The notes below the pieces were generated by a model. That model did not search any database. It was not told where the DNA came from and saw nothing but the letters and a program-made list of their open reading frames with translations. From positions 172,001-236,000 of the forward strand of contig NZ_MUNO01000017.1 in the NCBI RefSeq assembly GCF_002001015.1: a stretch of DNA of 64,000 nucleotides, in the 5' to 3' direction. This stretch comes from Polaromonas sp. A23 (GTDB lineage Bacteria > Pseudomonadota > Gammaproteobacteria > Burkholderiales > Burkholderiaceae_C). Position 1 is the first letter of the stretch, and each line of letters opens with the position of its first letter. Made by a program: the position numbers and the translations under genes. This document shows positions 17,795-25,497 of the stretch, one piece after another.

Positions 17795-18489
17795 AGGGCT
17801 CTCCTGGGTGGTTGGGCGGGTAGGGCCGCAGCGGCCTTCCTGACCGCGGCTTCTCTCAGCGTGCGCCGCGCCTGCGTGGCGGCGAGGCACTTCTGGACGA
17901 TGTGCGCCTCGGACGTGCGGGGTGTGCCGCCTGGAAACGGAGGCTCGGGGTCGTACTCGATCTGCAGCTGGATTTCCTGGGCGACAGCTGGCCCGCAAAG
18001 GATCGCGACCACCTTGAGGGCCATGTCAATGCCGGAAGTCACGCCGCCCGAGGTGTAAAGATTGCCATCGACGCACATGCGATCCTCGCTCGTGATGGCG
18101 CCAAAGTACGGGAGGAATTCTCTTGCCTGCCAATGGCAGGAGCTGCGACGCCCCTCGAGCAGGCCGGCGGCGCCCAGCAGCAGCGAGCCCGTGCAGATGC
18201 CGAAAACATACCGCGCGGTGGCCGCCTGCCGGCGCGTGAATTCGACCCATTCGGCATCCAGGATCGCGTCATCGGTACCCGGCCCTCCCGGCACGACGAG
18301 AAGGTCGCAGGCTTCGGCCAGGGCGATCGTGGTCGATGGCACAAGCATCAGCCCCCGGTCCGAGCGAACCGGGTGCGCGGTCTTGGCGACAAGTTCGATC
18401 TCGAATCCGGGTGCGCGCGCCAGCACTTCATAGGGACCCGTCAGGTCCAATTGTGTTACCCCGGCAAAAAGCAGAAAATGAACCTTCAT
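17782..18489 (-). CDS. DJ-1/PfpI family protein (isonitrile hydratase-like)
   Basis: A 235-residue protein with the DJ-1/PfpI fold. The conserved nucleophile Cys is in FGICTGSLLLGAAGLLEGRR (about residues 96-115), and the acidic partner lies in FAGVTQLDLTGPYEVL near the N-terminus. This pattern matches isonitrile hydratase (InhA) and related GlxA N-domains. The C-terminal 40 residues are Arg/Ala-rich and less conserved. A GAGGAG site lies 6 bp before the ATG. It overlaps the downstream Bug gene and is divergent from a GlxA/AraC regulator, which probably controls it. Confidence 0.85.
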   Translation of the reverse strand: MKVHFLLFAGVTQLDLTGPYEVLARAPGFEIELVAKTAHPVRSDRGLMLVPSTTIALAEACDLLVVPGGPGTDDAILDAEWVEFTRRQAATARYVFGICTGSLLLGAAGLLEGRRSSCHWQAREFLPYFGAITSEDRMCVDGNLYTSGGVTSGIDMALKVVAILCGPAVAQEIQLQIEYDPEPPFPGGTPRTSEAHIVQKCLAATQARRTLREAAVRKAAAALPAQPPRRALCSE

Positions 18490-18545
18490 GGTTGCTCCTC
18501 ATGTCGGCTAGCGTAGATTCAAACAAGGCCGGATGTGCGCCAAAG

Positions 18546-19460
18546 ATGCCCGTCTTTGCGCCAATTTCGGTGGCATTCCTGCTCTTCAATGGCTTCCAGC
18601 CCATTGACATGACCGGCCCGTGGCAGGCGTTCTGCACCGCGAATGAAGAGCTCGGCCGGCCGTTCTACCGGCTTGAAACCCTGGGCTGGACGGCAACTGC
18701 CCTGTCGGCTGATGGCGGCCTTTGCGTTCATGTCGGAACTGTCATCGGCGACGTTGCGCTGCCGGTCGATATGCTCATCGTGCCGGGAGGCCCAGGGGTG
18801 CACCAGTTGAACCAGCAGGCCGGGACGAGCGCTTGGTTGCGCGAGATGGACCGCTCGACCCAACGCACCTGCAGCGTCTGCACAGGCGCTTTTGTGCTCG
18901 CGGCGGCAGGGCTCCTGGACGGACGCAGGGTGACGACGCACTGGCGGTCGGCGCAGCAGTTGCGCCTGTCGTACCCCCAACTGCGGGTGAACGATGAGTT
19001 GATCTATTGCGAAAGCGGCAAATACTGGACAACAGCCGGCGTCACGGCCGGCATAGACCTTGCCCTGGCGCTGATCGAGCGCGATTGTGGTGCCGACGTG
19101 GCGCTCAGGGTGGCGCGGCGTCTGGTCGTTTACCTGCGCCGGGATGGCGACCAGCGCCAGTTCAGCCAGATGCTGCGGTTGCAGGATCGGGCGGCTGCGC
19201 CGTTCAGAGAGCTGATCAGCCAGCTGGAGGGCTCACTGGAGCAGGATTGGCCGGTGGACAGGATGGCTGAACGATGTGGCATGTCCAGGCGGTCATTCCA
19301 GCGCAAATTTACCGAGAGCTTCGGCATGTCGCCTGTCGCGGCACTGAGTTCACTTCGCCTGGAGCACGCGCAGCTTCTCACCCGTGCGGGCTCCCTTTCC
19401 AGGAAGGCCATAGCGAGGGAGGTGGGGCTCCAGGAGTTGCCACCGCAAGAAGCCTCGTAG
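18546..19460 (+). CDS. GlxA-type AraC regulator, C-terminally truncated
   Basis: About 304 residues: an N-terminal DJ-1-like domain (FLLFNGFQPIDMTGPWQAF, CSVCTGAFVLAAAGLLDGRR) and a C-terminal AraC DNA-binding domain (WPVDRMAERCGMSRRSFQRKFTESFGMSP). The second helix-turn-helix stops after SRKAIAREVGLQ and then runs into ELPPQEAS, so about 25-35 residues, including its recognition helix, are missing. The break lies just before the duplicated GST fragment. The start is uncertain: an ATG at 18501 lies only 11 bp from the divergent PfpI start and leaves no room for a promoter, so 18546 is preferred. It may be non-functional. Confidence 0.8.
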   Translation: MPVFAPISVAFLLFNGFQPIDMTGPWQAFCTANEELGRPFYRLETLGWTATALSADGGLCVHVGTVIGDVALPVDMLIVPGGPGVHQLNQQAGTSAWLREMDRSTQRTCSVCTGAFVLAAAGLLDGRRVTTHWRSAQQLRLSYPQLRVNDELIYCESGKYWTTAGVTAGIDLALALIERDCGADVALRVARRLVVYLRRDGDQRQFSQMLRLQDRAAAPFRELISQLEGSLEQDWPVDRMAERCGMSRRSFQRKFTESFGMSPVAALSSLRLEHAQLLTRAGSLSRKAIAREVGLQELPPQEAS

Positions 19461-19487
19461 CGCCTCGGGCTCAGGGCTTGCGTTGGC

Positions 19488-19615
19488 GGCATGCCCAAGG
19501 GCAAGGCCTGGCGGGGCCAGCCTCAGTGCGCAAGGCTGTTCGGCCAAGCTATCCGGCGTTGCCGCGCACCTTTCTGTTGCAGCGTAAGTCTGCGCTTTCA
19601 AGTCTCATGGTTGGC
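19488..19615 (+). pseudogene. Duplicated 3' fragment of the GST gene
   Basis: This segment repeats the end of the GST gene (16560-16697) with about 90 percent identity and one short deletion (about 13 bp) near 19513. It has no start codon or N-terminal domain and cannot be expressed as a GST. It marks the right boundary of the Bug/PfpI/GlxA block and probably reflects recombination or insertion at the GST 3' end. Confidence 0.8.
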
Positions 19616-19793
19616 CGGTCTAGCGGTCTCCAATCAGTTGCTGCGGTGGAATGAAGATGAGGAAATAGGTACTTTGGTGTCGGCCCCAAGGCGGAATTTT
19701 GCACATTGATGAAACAGAAAAAATGCCTTAAGGTGGCGTGCCTGCCCGGGAAGGCAGGCGCGCCGGGTTCAAGAACGATAAGGAGTACACCTC

Positions 19794-20357
19794 ATGCAAA
19801 GAACGCTCGCATATTTGATCGCGGTTATGGTCTCGATGGCATTGACCGCGTGCGGCAGCTTCTCAAAAATTGGAACTGCACCTCCTGTTGGCGTCGACGG
19901 CGTGGCGTGTGTGGGCACGGTAGCCGACTCGCTTGCCCAGGCCATTGACACCACCGATACAGCATCGCTCAACGAAGCGCGCGCTGCCTCCGGCAAGGGC
20001 GGGGTTTGCGCAGGCAAAGCCTTTGTGGTGCAGCAACCGATCAAGGTCTACCGCGTTTTTGATTCAAGCCGCAGCAGCTCCGCTTTTGGAAGGTGGTGGT
20101 CCCTGGACAAGCCGGCAGGTGCCAAAGAAAAATATCGCCAGGACTTTGCAATCTGCAATGCGTGGAGCGCCCTGGATCGCCTGACCTCGTGCGAAATCAA
20201 ACCGGGCTCAACCCTTGTCATTGGCACCACGCAGAGTGTGGTGTGCGAAGAGGGCACCTATCCAAAATCTGCCAACCTTCAGGTCTACCTGCAAAACGAC
20301 GCACCAGCCAACAAACTCGTTGTCGAGAACTGCCGCGACGAGGGTGCGTGGCCGTAA
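19794..20357 (+). CDS. Putative lipoprotein of unknown function
   Basis: A 187-residue exported lipoprotein. The signal sequence ends in LTAC, giving lipidated Cys20. The mature part contains six further Cys residues, suggesting disulfides in the periplasm or outer membrane. A strong AAGGAG ribosome site precedes the ATG. A terminator hairpin follows at 20433-20464, so it is probably monocistronic. I recognise no family; the alternating small residues in ARAASGKGGVCAGK and the VYRVFDSSRSSS stretch are its only notable features. Confidence 0.8.
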   Translation: MQRTLAYLIAVMVSMALTACGSFSKIGTAPPVGVDGVACVGTVADSLAQAIDTTDTASLNEARAASGKGGVCAGKAFVVQQPIKVYRVFDSSRSSSAFGRWWSLDKPAGAKEKYRQDFAICNAWSALDRLTSCEIKPGSTLVIGTTQSVVCEEGTYPKSANLQVYLQNDAPANKLVVENCRDEGAWP

Positions 20358-20432
20358 CCTGCTGCCGTGAGCCATACCGCTTCGATGCGGTGAAATCAGC
20401 GCCTATTTCAGTGCTATCAGCTTGAACCGTTC

Positions 20433-20464
20433 GCCCTGCGGCTTTGCGCAGGGCTGCTTTTTTT
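20433..20464 (+). terminator. Rho-independent terminator
   Basis: The perfect stem GCCCTGCG (20433-20440) / CGCAGGGC (20447-20454) with a 6-nt loop is followed by TGCTTTTTTT. It ends the lipoprotein transcript. Confidence 0.85.
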
Positions 20465-20539
20465 GCGGCTTTCATGTCGAAATACGGGCGCCCCGTTCGT
20501 CGTGCAGGTGTAACGTTCAAAACCTGAAAGGAACCTGCC

Positions 20540-20926
20540 ATGAAATACCTGTGCCTCGCCTACTACAACCCCGAAAAATTCGCCGCCATGGCACCTGCCG
20601 ACGTGCAGGCGCTGGTGAGCCAGTGCCCGGCCAAAGATGCAGAACTCAAGAAAACCGGACGCATGGTGGTCAGCGCGTCACTCGACGGCCCGCAAGCCGC
20701 GTTTGCCCTGCGCCCAATCGGCGGCAAGACGGTTGTGACCGATGGGCCCTATGCCGAAGCCAAGGAAATGGTTGGGGGTTTCTTCATCATTGAAGCAGCG
20801 GATCGGGAGGAGGCGGTGCGGGTGGCTTCGCTGCATCCGGCGGCTACATTGGGCGAGAGTGTGGGATGGGCGATTGAGCTGCACCCTATTGGGTTTTTTG
20901 AGATGGACCGTACACGCGGCACATAA
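20540..20926 (+). CDS. YCII-related (DGPF-type) protein
   Basis: A 128-residue protein of the YCII/DGPF family, a ferredoxin-like fold. Diagnostic are MKYLCLAYYNPEKF and TDGPYAEAKEMVGGFFIIEAADREEAV, where DGPY replaces the usual DGPF. These proteins are often encoded beside ECF sigma factors; none is present here. The AAAGGAACC ribosome site lies 6 bp before the ATG. A small membrane-protein gene starts 7 bp downstream. Confidence 0.88.
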   Translation: MKYLCLAYYNPEKFAAMAPADVQALVSQCPAKDAELKKTGRMVVSASLDGPQAAFALRPIGGKTVVTDGPYAEAKEMVGGFFIIEAADREEAVRVASLHPAATLGESVGWAIELHPIGFFEMDRTRGT

Positions 20927-20933
20927 GGCATTG

Positions 20934-21227
20934 ATGGATATTCTGCGTTCGATGGCGGTACTGATCAGCCAACCCTGGCTTGCCTTGATGCCTGCGGCCT
21001 TGTTTGCCGTGTGTGCAATGGCAACAAAGAGCCGGACGGTATTTGTTGTGGCGGCCCTCTGGCTTCTGTATGGCCTCTACGAGCTCGCGATGAAATTCCG
21101 CGTCCTCTGTTCTGGTGAATGCAACATACGCATCGACCTGCTGGTGTTGTATCCGCTCCTGCTCGTGGCTACGTTGGTCGGGTTGGTGACGGTTGTGCTC
21201 GCGGCAGTGCGGCGGGCTCAAGCGTAA
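20934..21227 (+). CDS. Small membrane protein, unknown
   Basis: A 97-residue protein with three predicted membrane spans (about 5-27, 32-50 and 65-92) separated by short charged loops, one containing CSGECN. It starts 7 bp after the DGPF-type gene. An upstream extension of this frame belongs to the other gene's shadow, so the ATG at 20934 is used. Function unknown. Confidence 0.65.
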   Translation: MDILRSMAVLISQPWLALMPAALFAVCAMATKSRTVFVVAALWLLYGLYELAMKFRVLCSGECNIRIDLLVLYPLLLVATLVGLVTVVLAAVRRAQA

Positions 21228-21268
21228 GGGTGAATGGATGGCCGAGGAGCGGCTGGCCGGAATAGACC

Positions 21269-22195
21269 CTAACGAGCCGCCATGCCGAAACCGCGGAGAA
21301 AACTCTCTACAGCGGCAGACCAAACAGGTAAACCATCCTGGGCGTAGAAAAGCAGGTGTCCGTCATTGCCATGCGGCGGGCCCATGACAAAGCGCCCCTT
21401 CCCACCCGCAGACTGAAACGCGTTGTACCAGGCCCTCGAAGCGGCGGGGCCGAAGTACTTGTCGTTCTCGGAATACAGCCACAGCACCGGCACGGTGGTG
21501 GTGCGCGCGTAGCCGGATATGACGTTGGCCATGGTGTCGGCTGCGCAGGGAATGCCGTCTTTGCCGTTTCCGCCTCGCCCGCCCGACATGTTGATTACCG
21601 CTACGACACCCTGCGGGTTCAGCGCCGCCGTTGCCAGCGAAGCGAAACCGCCAGCCGACTGGCCCATAAGAACAATGCGCCGGTGATCGAGTGAAGGGCG
21701 CTTGCGCACGAATTCAATCGCCGACAACACGTCGCGGGCGGCTTCGCTTCCTGCCCGGTCGTACCGCGGGCCGTTCTCGCAGGAACCGGTGCTTTCGGCG
21801 TAGTTGCCTGGCGAGGCGCCATAACCTCGCCGCATGGGCACGAGTACGGCGAAACCCAGTCGCAACATTTCCTTGATCTGCGGGATGAGTCTGTAGCGGC
21901 CCATGATGTCGCGGTCGCGCGCGCGGGAGGGGCTGCCGTGACTGAGCACAATGACGGGAAACGGCCCGGTGCCCTGTGGCTGAAAAAGCGTTCCGGTTAA
22001 CGGAAAGGCCTGTTCCTGCGCAGTGGCCGCATGCAGCGGAATCGTGACGATTTCTTCGCGCAGTTCCGGCAAAATTTCCTGTGCACTGCCCAAGGCGTTT
22101 TTCCATGAATCGTCTTGCCCGCGTGCGGGCAGGGATGTCAGGGCGATTGCGGCAAGCAAGACGGCGCACCCCGTCTGCAAATGAAGTTTGGCCAT
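21269..22195 (-). CDS. Secreted alpha/beta hydrolase (dienelactone hydrolase-like)
   Basis: A 308-residue exported serine hydrolase. The N-terminus (about 26 residues, ending SLPARGQ) is a signal peptide. The oxyanion region is VIVLSHGSPSRARDRD, the nucleophile Ser180 is in MGQSAGG, the Asp is probably in LYSENDKYFG and the His in GPPHGNDGH. Several Cys residues could form disulfides after export. It is likely an esterase or peptidase-type prolyl-oligopeptidase relative. Substrate unknown. It stands alone between oppositely or separately transcribed genes. Confidence 0.85.
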   Translation of the reverse strand: MAKLHLQTGCAVLLAAIALTSLPARGQDDSWKNALGSAQEILPELREEIVTIPLHAATAQEQAFPLTGTLFQPQGTGPFPVIVLSHGSPSRARDRDIMGRYRLIPQIKEMLRLGFAVLVPMRRGYGASPGNYAESTGSCENGPRYDRAGSEAARDVLSAIEFVRKRPSLDHRRIVLMGQSAGGFASLATAALNPQGVVAVINMSGGRGGNGKDGIPCAADTMANVISGYARTTTVPVLWLYSENDKYFGPAASRAWYNAFQSAGGKGRFVMGPPHGNDGHLLFYAQDGLPVWSAAVESFLRGFGMAAR

Positions 22196-22291
22196 CAGTC
22201 ATTCTAGGCAGTGCTTGCCGATCAAAGCCACTATTTCAGTGCTTACCTTCTTGCCGCTTCGATGCCGCATACGTAATGAGGCTCAAGGCCT

Positions 22292-23287
22292 TCATCGCTT
22301 GGCCCGGGTGGCGCTGCCGGTAGCGCCGGCAACCGCGCGGGCTTTGGCTGTCTTGGCAACCTTCGTCGCATGGCCGCCTTTCGCAGGCCGGTCCCAGGGC
22401 GCAACATCACCACTGAAGCGCTTAGCCAGAAAGTCCAGCATCACGCGCAGCACCAGGGGCTGGTGCTGGCGCGACAGGTACACCGCGTGAATGCCCAGTG
22501 TTTCCGGTTCGTAGCCCGGCAGCAGGCGCACCAGCCGGCCCTCGGCAACGTCTGCGCTGATGAAGTAGGTGGGCATCAGCGCAACGCCCAGGCCGTCCAG
22601 CGCAGCCTGGCGCGTTGCGGCCACTTCGTTGCTTTGCAGCGGCCCGCTTACCGGCACCTTCACGGTTTTGCCATCGCGTTGCAGGCGCCACTCGGTCGGG
22701 CCCACGTGGGCGTGCGTCAGGCAGCGGTGTGTGCGCAACTGCTCTGGCGTGGTGGGCGTGCCGTGGGCGGCCAGGTAGGCCGGGGCTGCGCACACCACGG
22801 AATGGCAACTGGCCAAACGCCGCGCCACCAAGGTGTCGTCGAGCTGGTTGCCAATGCGTATGGCCAGGTCCATGCGCTCTTCGACCAAATTCACTGTGCG
22901 CTCCAGCGCGATCAACTCAATCTGCGTTTGCGTGTGCTGCTTCAGGAAGTCAGAAACCGCAGCCGCCAGGTGAGCCTGCGCGAAGGAGGTGCTGGCGGTG
23001 ATGCGCAGCTTGCCGGTGGGAACCGTGCTGCGCGCGCCGGCGGCGGCTTGAACATCATTCGTCAGCTCCAGCACCTGGCGGCAGCGCGGCAGGGCCTCTG
23101 CACCGGCGTCGGTCAGGCTCACGCGCCGGGTGGTGCGGTGCAGCAGGCGTGCACCCAGCCAGCTCTCCAGGCTCTCCAGGTAGCGCGACACCATGGCACG
23201 TGAGATGTCGAGCGCCTCGCCCGCCTCGGTCAGGCTGCCGCGGTCGGCCACCTCTGTAAACACCTGCATTGCGCGGATTCGATCCAT
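22292..23287 (-). CDS. LysR-family transcriptional regulator
   Basis: A 331-residue LysR protein of the DsdC/CrgA-like group, with the N-terminal helix-turn-helix (MQVFTEVADRGSLTEAGEALDISRAMVSRYLESLE) and effector domain to about residue 295. A further 35 residues at the C-terminus are Lys/Ala/Thr-rich (PAKGGHATKVAKTAKARA), a histone-H1-like tail that could bind DNA nonspecifically. It is divergent from the MBL-fold gene, with dyads in the 119-bp gap, so that gene is the likely target. Confidence 0.9.
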   Translation of the reverse strand: MDRIRAMQVFTEVADRGSLTEAGEALDISRAMVSRYLESLESWLGARLLHRTTRRVSLTDAGAEALPRCRQVLELTNDVQAAAGARSTVPTGKLRITASTSFAQAHLAAAVSDFLKQHTQTQIELIALERTVNLVEERMDLAIRIGNQLDDTLVARRLASCHSVVCAAPAYLAAHGTPTTPEQLRTHRCLTHAHVGPTEWRLQRDGKTVKVPVSGPLQSNEVAATRQAALDGLGVALMPTYFISADVAEGRLVRLLPGYEPETLGIHAVYLSRQHQPLVLRVMLDFLAKRFSGDVAPWDRPAKGGHATKVAKTAKARAVAGATGSATRAKR

Positions 23288-23315
23288 AGAGCGGCGCGGC
23301 TAATTAGGCCGATTT

Positions 23316-23358
23316 AGTAGACAAATTGATGTCTAGTCTACTGTTTATCTCTTGAGAT
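23316..23358. promoter_or_regulatory. Dyads between LysR and MBL-fold genes
   Basis: AGTAGAC (23316-23322) and GTCTACT (23336-23342) are perfect inverted arms around a 13-bp spacer. ATCTC-TT-GAGAT (23347-23358) is a second palindrome. Both lie in the divergent promoter region and suit LysR binding. Confidence 0.65.
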
Positions 23359-23406
23359 AGAGCTAATAAAGTTCAATCTTCTTCAACACCAACCGAAAGA
23401 TTGAAC

Positions 23407-24300
23407 ATGTCCACCTTCAAAACCCTGGTCCGACTGATTGCTCCCGCTGCCCTGACGCTGGGCGTAGCCGCCACCGATGTTGCGGCGCAAACAGCTGCTG
23501 CGCCGTTGACCCTGCAGGTCTACAACGCCGATGCCAACAGCTTCCATGTGAATGCCGTGCTGGTCGCCGGCCAGACCGACGCCGTTCTGCTGGACACCGG
23601 CTTCACCCGTGCCGATGCCCTGCGCATTGCGGCCATGGTGCTGGACAGCAAGAAGACGCTCAAGACCATTTTTATCAGCCAGTCCGACCCTGACTATTAC
23701 TTTGGTATCGAGGTGCTCAAGCAATATTTTCCGGACGCCAAAGTGGTGACCACTGCACCGACGCTGAAAAAGATTCAGGCGACCCTGGCCACCAAGCTGC
23801 AGGTGTGGGGCCCGCGCATGGGTGCCAATGCACCCAAAAACGTGCCGCTGCCGGAAGTGCTGGCAGGCAACAGCATTGCGCTGGAAGGCCAGACGCTTGA
23901 AGTGCGCGGCCTCGACGACAGCCTGCCGCACCGCAGCTATGTGTGGATTCCATCCCTCAAGGCCATTGCCGGCGGCGTGAACGTTTACGCCGGCCTGCAC
24001 CTCTGGACGGCCGATGCGCAAAGCGTGCAGGAGCGTGCTGACTGGTCGAAGAAACTGGGCGTCATGGCTGCGCTGCAACCTGCGGTTGTGATTCCTGGCC
24101 ACAGTGCGTCGGGCGCGAAGCAGGATGCATCGCAGATCGCGTGGAGCCAGGCCTACCTGACGCGCTTTGAGCAAGAGCTGCCCAAGGCTGCCAACAGCGG
24201 CGCTTTGATTGGTGCAATGAAGCAGGCTTATCCCGATGCGGGCCTGGGCATTGCGCTGGATATCGGCGCCAAGGTCAACAAGGGCGAAATGAAGTGGTAA
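23407..24300 (+). CDS. Exported MBL-fold protein with altered metal motif
   Basis: A 297-residue protein with a signal peptide ending ATDVAAQ (about residue 29). The fold is metallo-beta-lactamase-like: VLLDTGFTRADALR (strand and helix before the motif), and VIPGHSASG with the second-metal His. The canonical HxHxDH is replaced by SQSDPDYYFG, so Gln, Asp and Tyr occupy the three His positions; the normal di-zinc site cannot form. It may be catalytically altered or bind a ligand only. It is divergent from a LysR gene. The ATG at 23407 is preferred to an upstream TTG. Confidence 0.8.
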   Translation: MSTFKTLVRLIAPAALTLGVAATDVAAQTAAAPLTLQVYNADANSFHVNAVLVAGQTDAVLLDTGFTRADALRIAAMVLDSKKTLKTIFISQSDPDYYFGIEVLKQYFPDAKVVTTAPTLKKIQATLATKLQVWGPRMGANAPKNVPLPEVLAGNSIALEGQTLEVRGLDDSLPHRSYVWIPSLKAIAGGVNVYAGLHLWTADAQSVQERADWSKKLGVMAALQPAVVIPGHSASGAKQDASQIAWSQAYLTRFEQELPKAANSGALIGAMKQAYPDAGLGIALDIGAKVNKGEMKW

Positions 24301-24307
24301 GCCTCCT

Positions 24308-24333
24308 GGGCGCCCGGATTTATCCGGGTGCCC
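24308..24333. terminator. Strong intergenic hairpin, possible terminator
   Basis: GGGCGCCCGGAT (24308-24319) pairs with ATCCGGGTGCCC (24322-24333) over twelve positions with one G-T wobble and a 2-nt loop. No T-tract follows, so it may act as an mRNA 3'-stabiliser rather than a true terminator. Confidence 0.5.
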
Positions 24334-24379
24334 GGTTCACGGCTAGCCGAAAAGATTGAAACGGAACAGGACAACAACC

Positions 24380-25105
24380 ATGTCAACCACGACTCTGCAT
24401 TACATCCATGACCCGCTATGCGGGTGGTGCTACGGTGCAGCACCGCTTGTTGCTGCCGCCCGCAAGGTAGTGGCGGTGCAGGCGCACGGCGGCGGCATGA
24501 TGGCAGGCCAGAACCGGCAGCCCGTCACGCCCCAACTGAGCGCCCATGTGGTTGCGCATGACAGGCGCATCGCTCAACTGAGCGGGCAGCCATTTGGTGA
24601 CGCCTATGTCAATGGGCTTTTGCGCGACACATCGGCCGTGTTCGATTCTGAGCCACCCATTGCGGCCGTGCTCGCCGCAGATGAAGTCGGCTCTCGTGGG
24701 CTAGACATGCTGGCGCGGCTTCAGGTGGCGCACTACGTGGAGGGCCGGCGCATTGCAGATCGCGCCGTTCTCGTTGCGCTTGCTACGGACTTGGGGATGG
24801 AACGCGTAGCGTTCGAGCAAGCGCTGGATCGCGTAAGCGGCGAAGCGACGCAGCGCCACGTGGCGGAGAGCCGGGCCCTGCTGGCGCGCGTGGGCGGCGG
24901 AGGTTTCCCGACCTTCGCGCTCGAACGCGATGGGCGTACGAGCCTCATAGACTTCGGCCAATACCTTGGGCGGCCGCAGGAGTGGCAGGCATGGCTGAAG
25001 ACCCAGGTTCCGGCGGAGGCAGCATCCGCGGCCGCGACGGAGTTTGGCTGTTCACCCGATGGATGCGTCATTCCCGCTCCCACCAACACGGATCAGACAA
25101 AATGA
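24380..25105 (+). CDS. DsbA-family oxidoreductase (FrnE-like)
   Basis: A 241-residue cytosolic thioredoxin-fold protein. The redox motif is CGWC at residues 14-17 in HDPLCGWCYGAAP, and the cis-Pro loop is GGGGFPTFAL. No signal peptide is present, as in FrnE and 2-hydroxychromene-carboxylate isomerase relatives. The C-terminus has an extra pair of Cys (GCSPDGC). The stop overlaps the next gene's ATG (ATGA), indicating coupling. Substrate unknown. Confidence 0.87.
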   Translation: MSTTTLHYIHDPLCGWCYGAAPLVAAARKVVAVQAHGGGMMAGQNRQPVTPQLSAHVVAHDRRIAQLSGQPFGDAYVNGLLRDTSAVFDSEPPIAAVLAADEVGSRGLDMLARLQVAHYVEGRRIADRAVLVALATDLGMERVAFEQALDRVSGEATQRHVAESRALLARVGGGGFPTFALERDGRTSLIDFGQYLGRPQEWQAWLKTQVPAEAASAAATEFGCSPDGCVIPAPTNTDQTK

Positions 25106-25491
25106 AAACCAACATCGACATCATCAAGGCCCACTATGCAGCCTCTGACCGCCTCGACATCGCCGCAATGATGGCCGACGTTTCGCCTGAAGTGCGCTGG
25201 ACCGAAATGGCAGGCTTTCCGTGTGCCGGTACCTGGGTCGGGCCACAGCAAGTCGTCAACAACGTTTTTGCTGTGTTGGGTTCAAACTGGGAGGGCTATC
25301 GGTTCAAGCTGGAGCGCCTGATCGATGCCGGCGACAACATCGTGGGCATCGGCGACTACCAGGGAAGGTACCGCACCAGCGGCAAGTCGATGCAGGCGCG
25401 GGTTGTCCATGTCTGGCAGCTGCAGGGTGGCCAGATTGTTGCCTTCGAGCAGTTCACGGACACGCTGCTTGTGCAAAGGGCAATGGCTTAG
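25102..25491 (+). CDS. SnoaL/NTF2-like protein
   Basis: A 129-residue cone-shaped NTF2-fold protein. Typical elements are the N-terminal helices (IIKAHYAASDRLDIAAMMADV), VRWTEMAGFPCAGTWVG, and a C-terminal sheet ending VWQLQGGQIVAFEQFTDT. Members are small isomerases, hydrolases or ligand binders. It overlaps the DsbA-family gene by four bases and ends 6 bp from a convergent gene. Substrate unknown. Confidence 0.85.
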   Translation: MKTNIDIIKAHYAASDRLDIAAMMADVSPEVRWTEMAGFPCAGTWVGPQQVVNNVFAVLGSNWEGYRFKLERLIDAGDNIVGIGDYQGRYRTSGKSMQARVVHVWQLQGGQIVAFEQFTDTLLVQRAMA

Positions 25492-25497
25492 TTGCGG

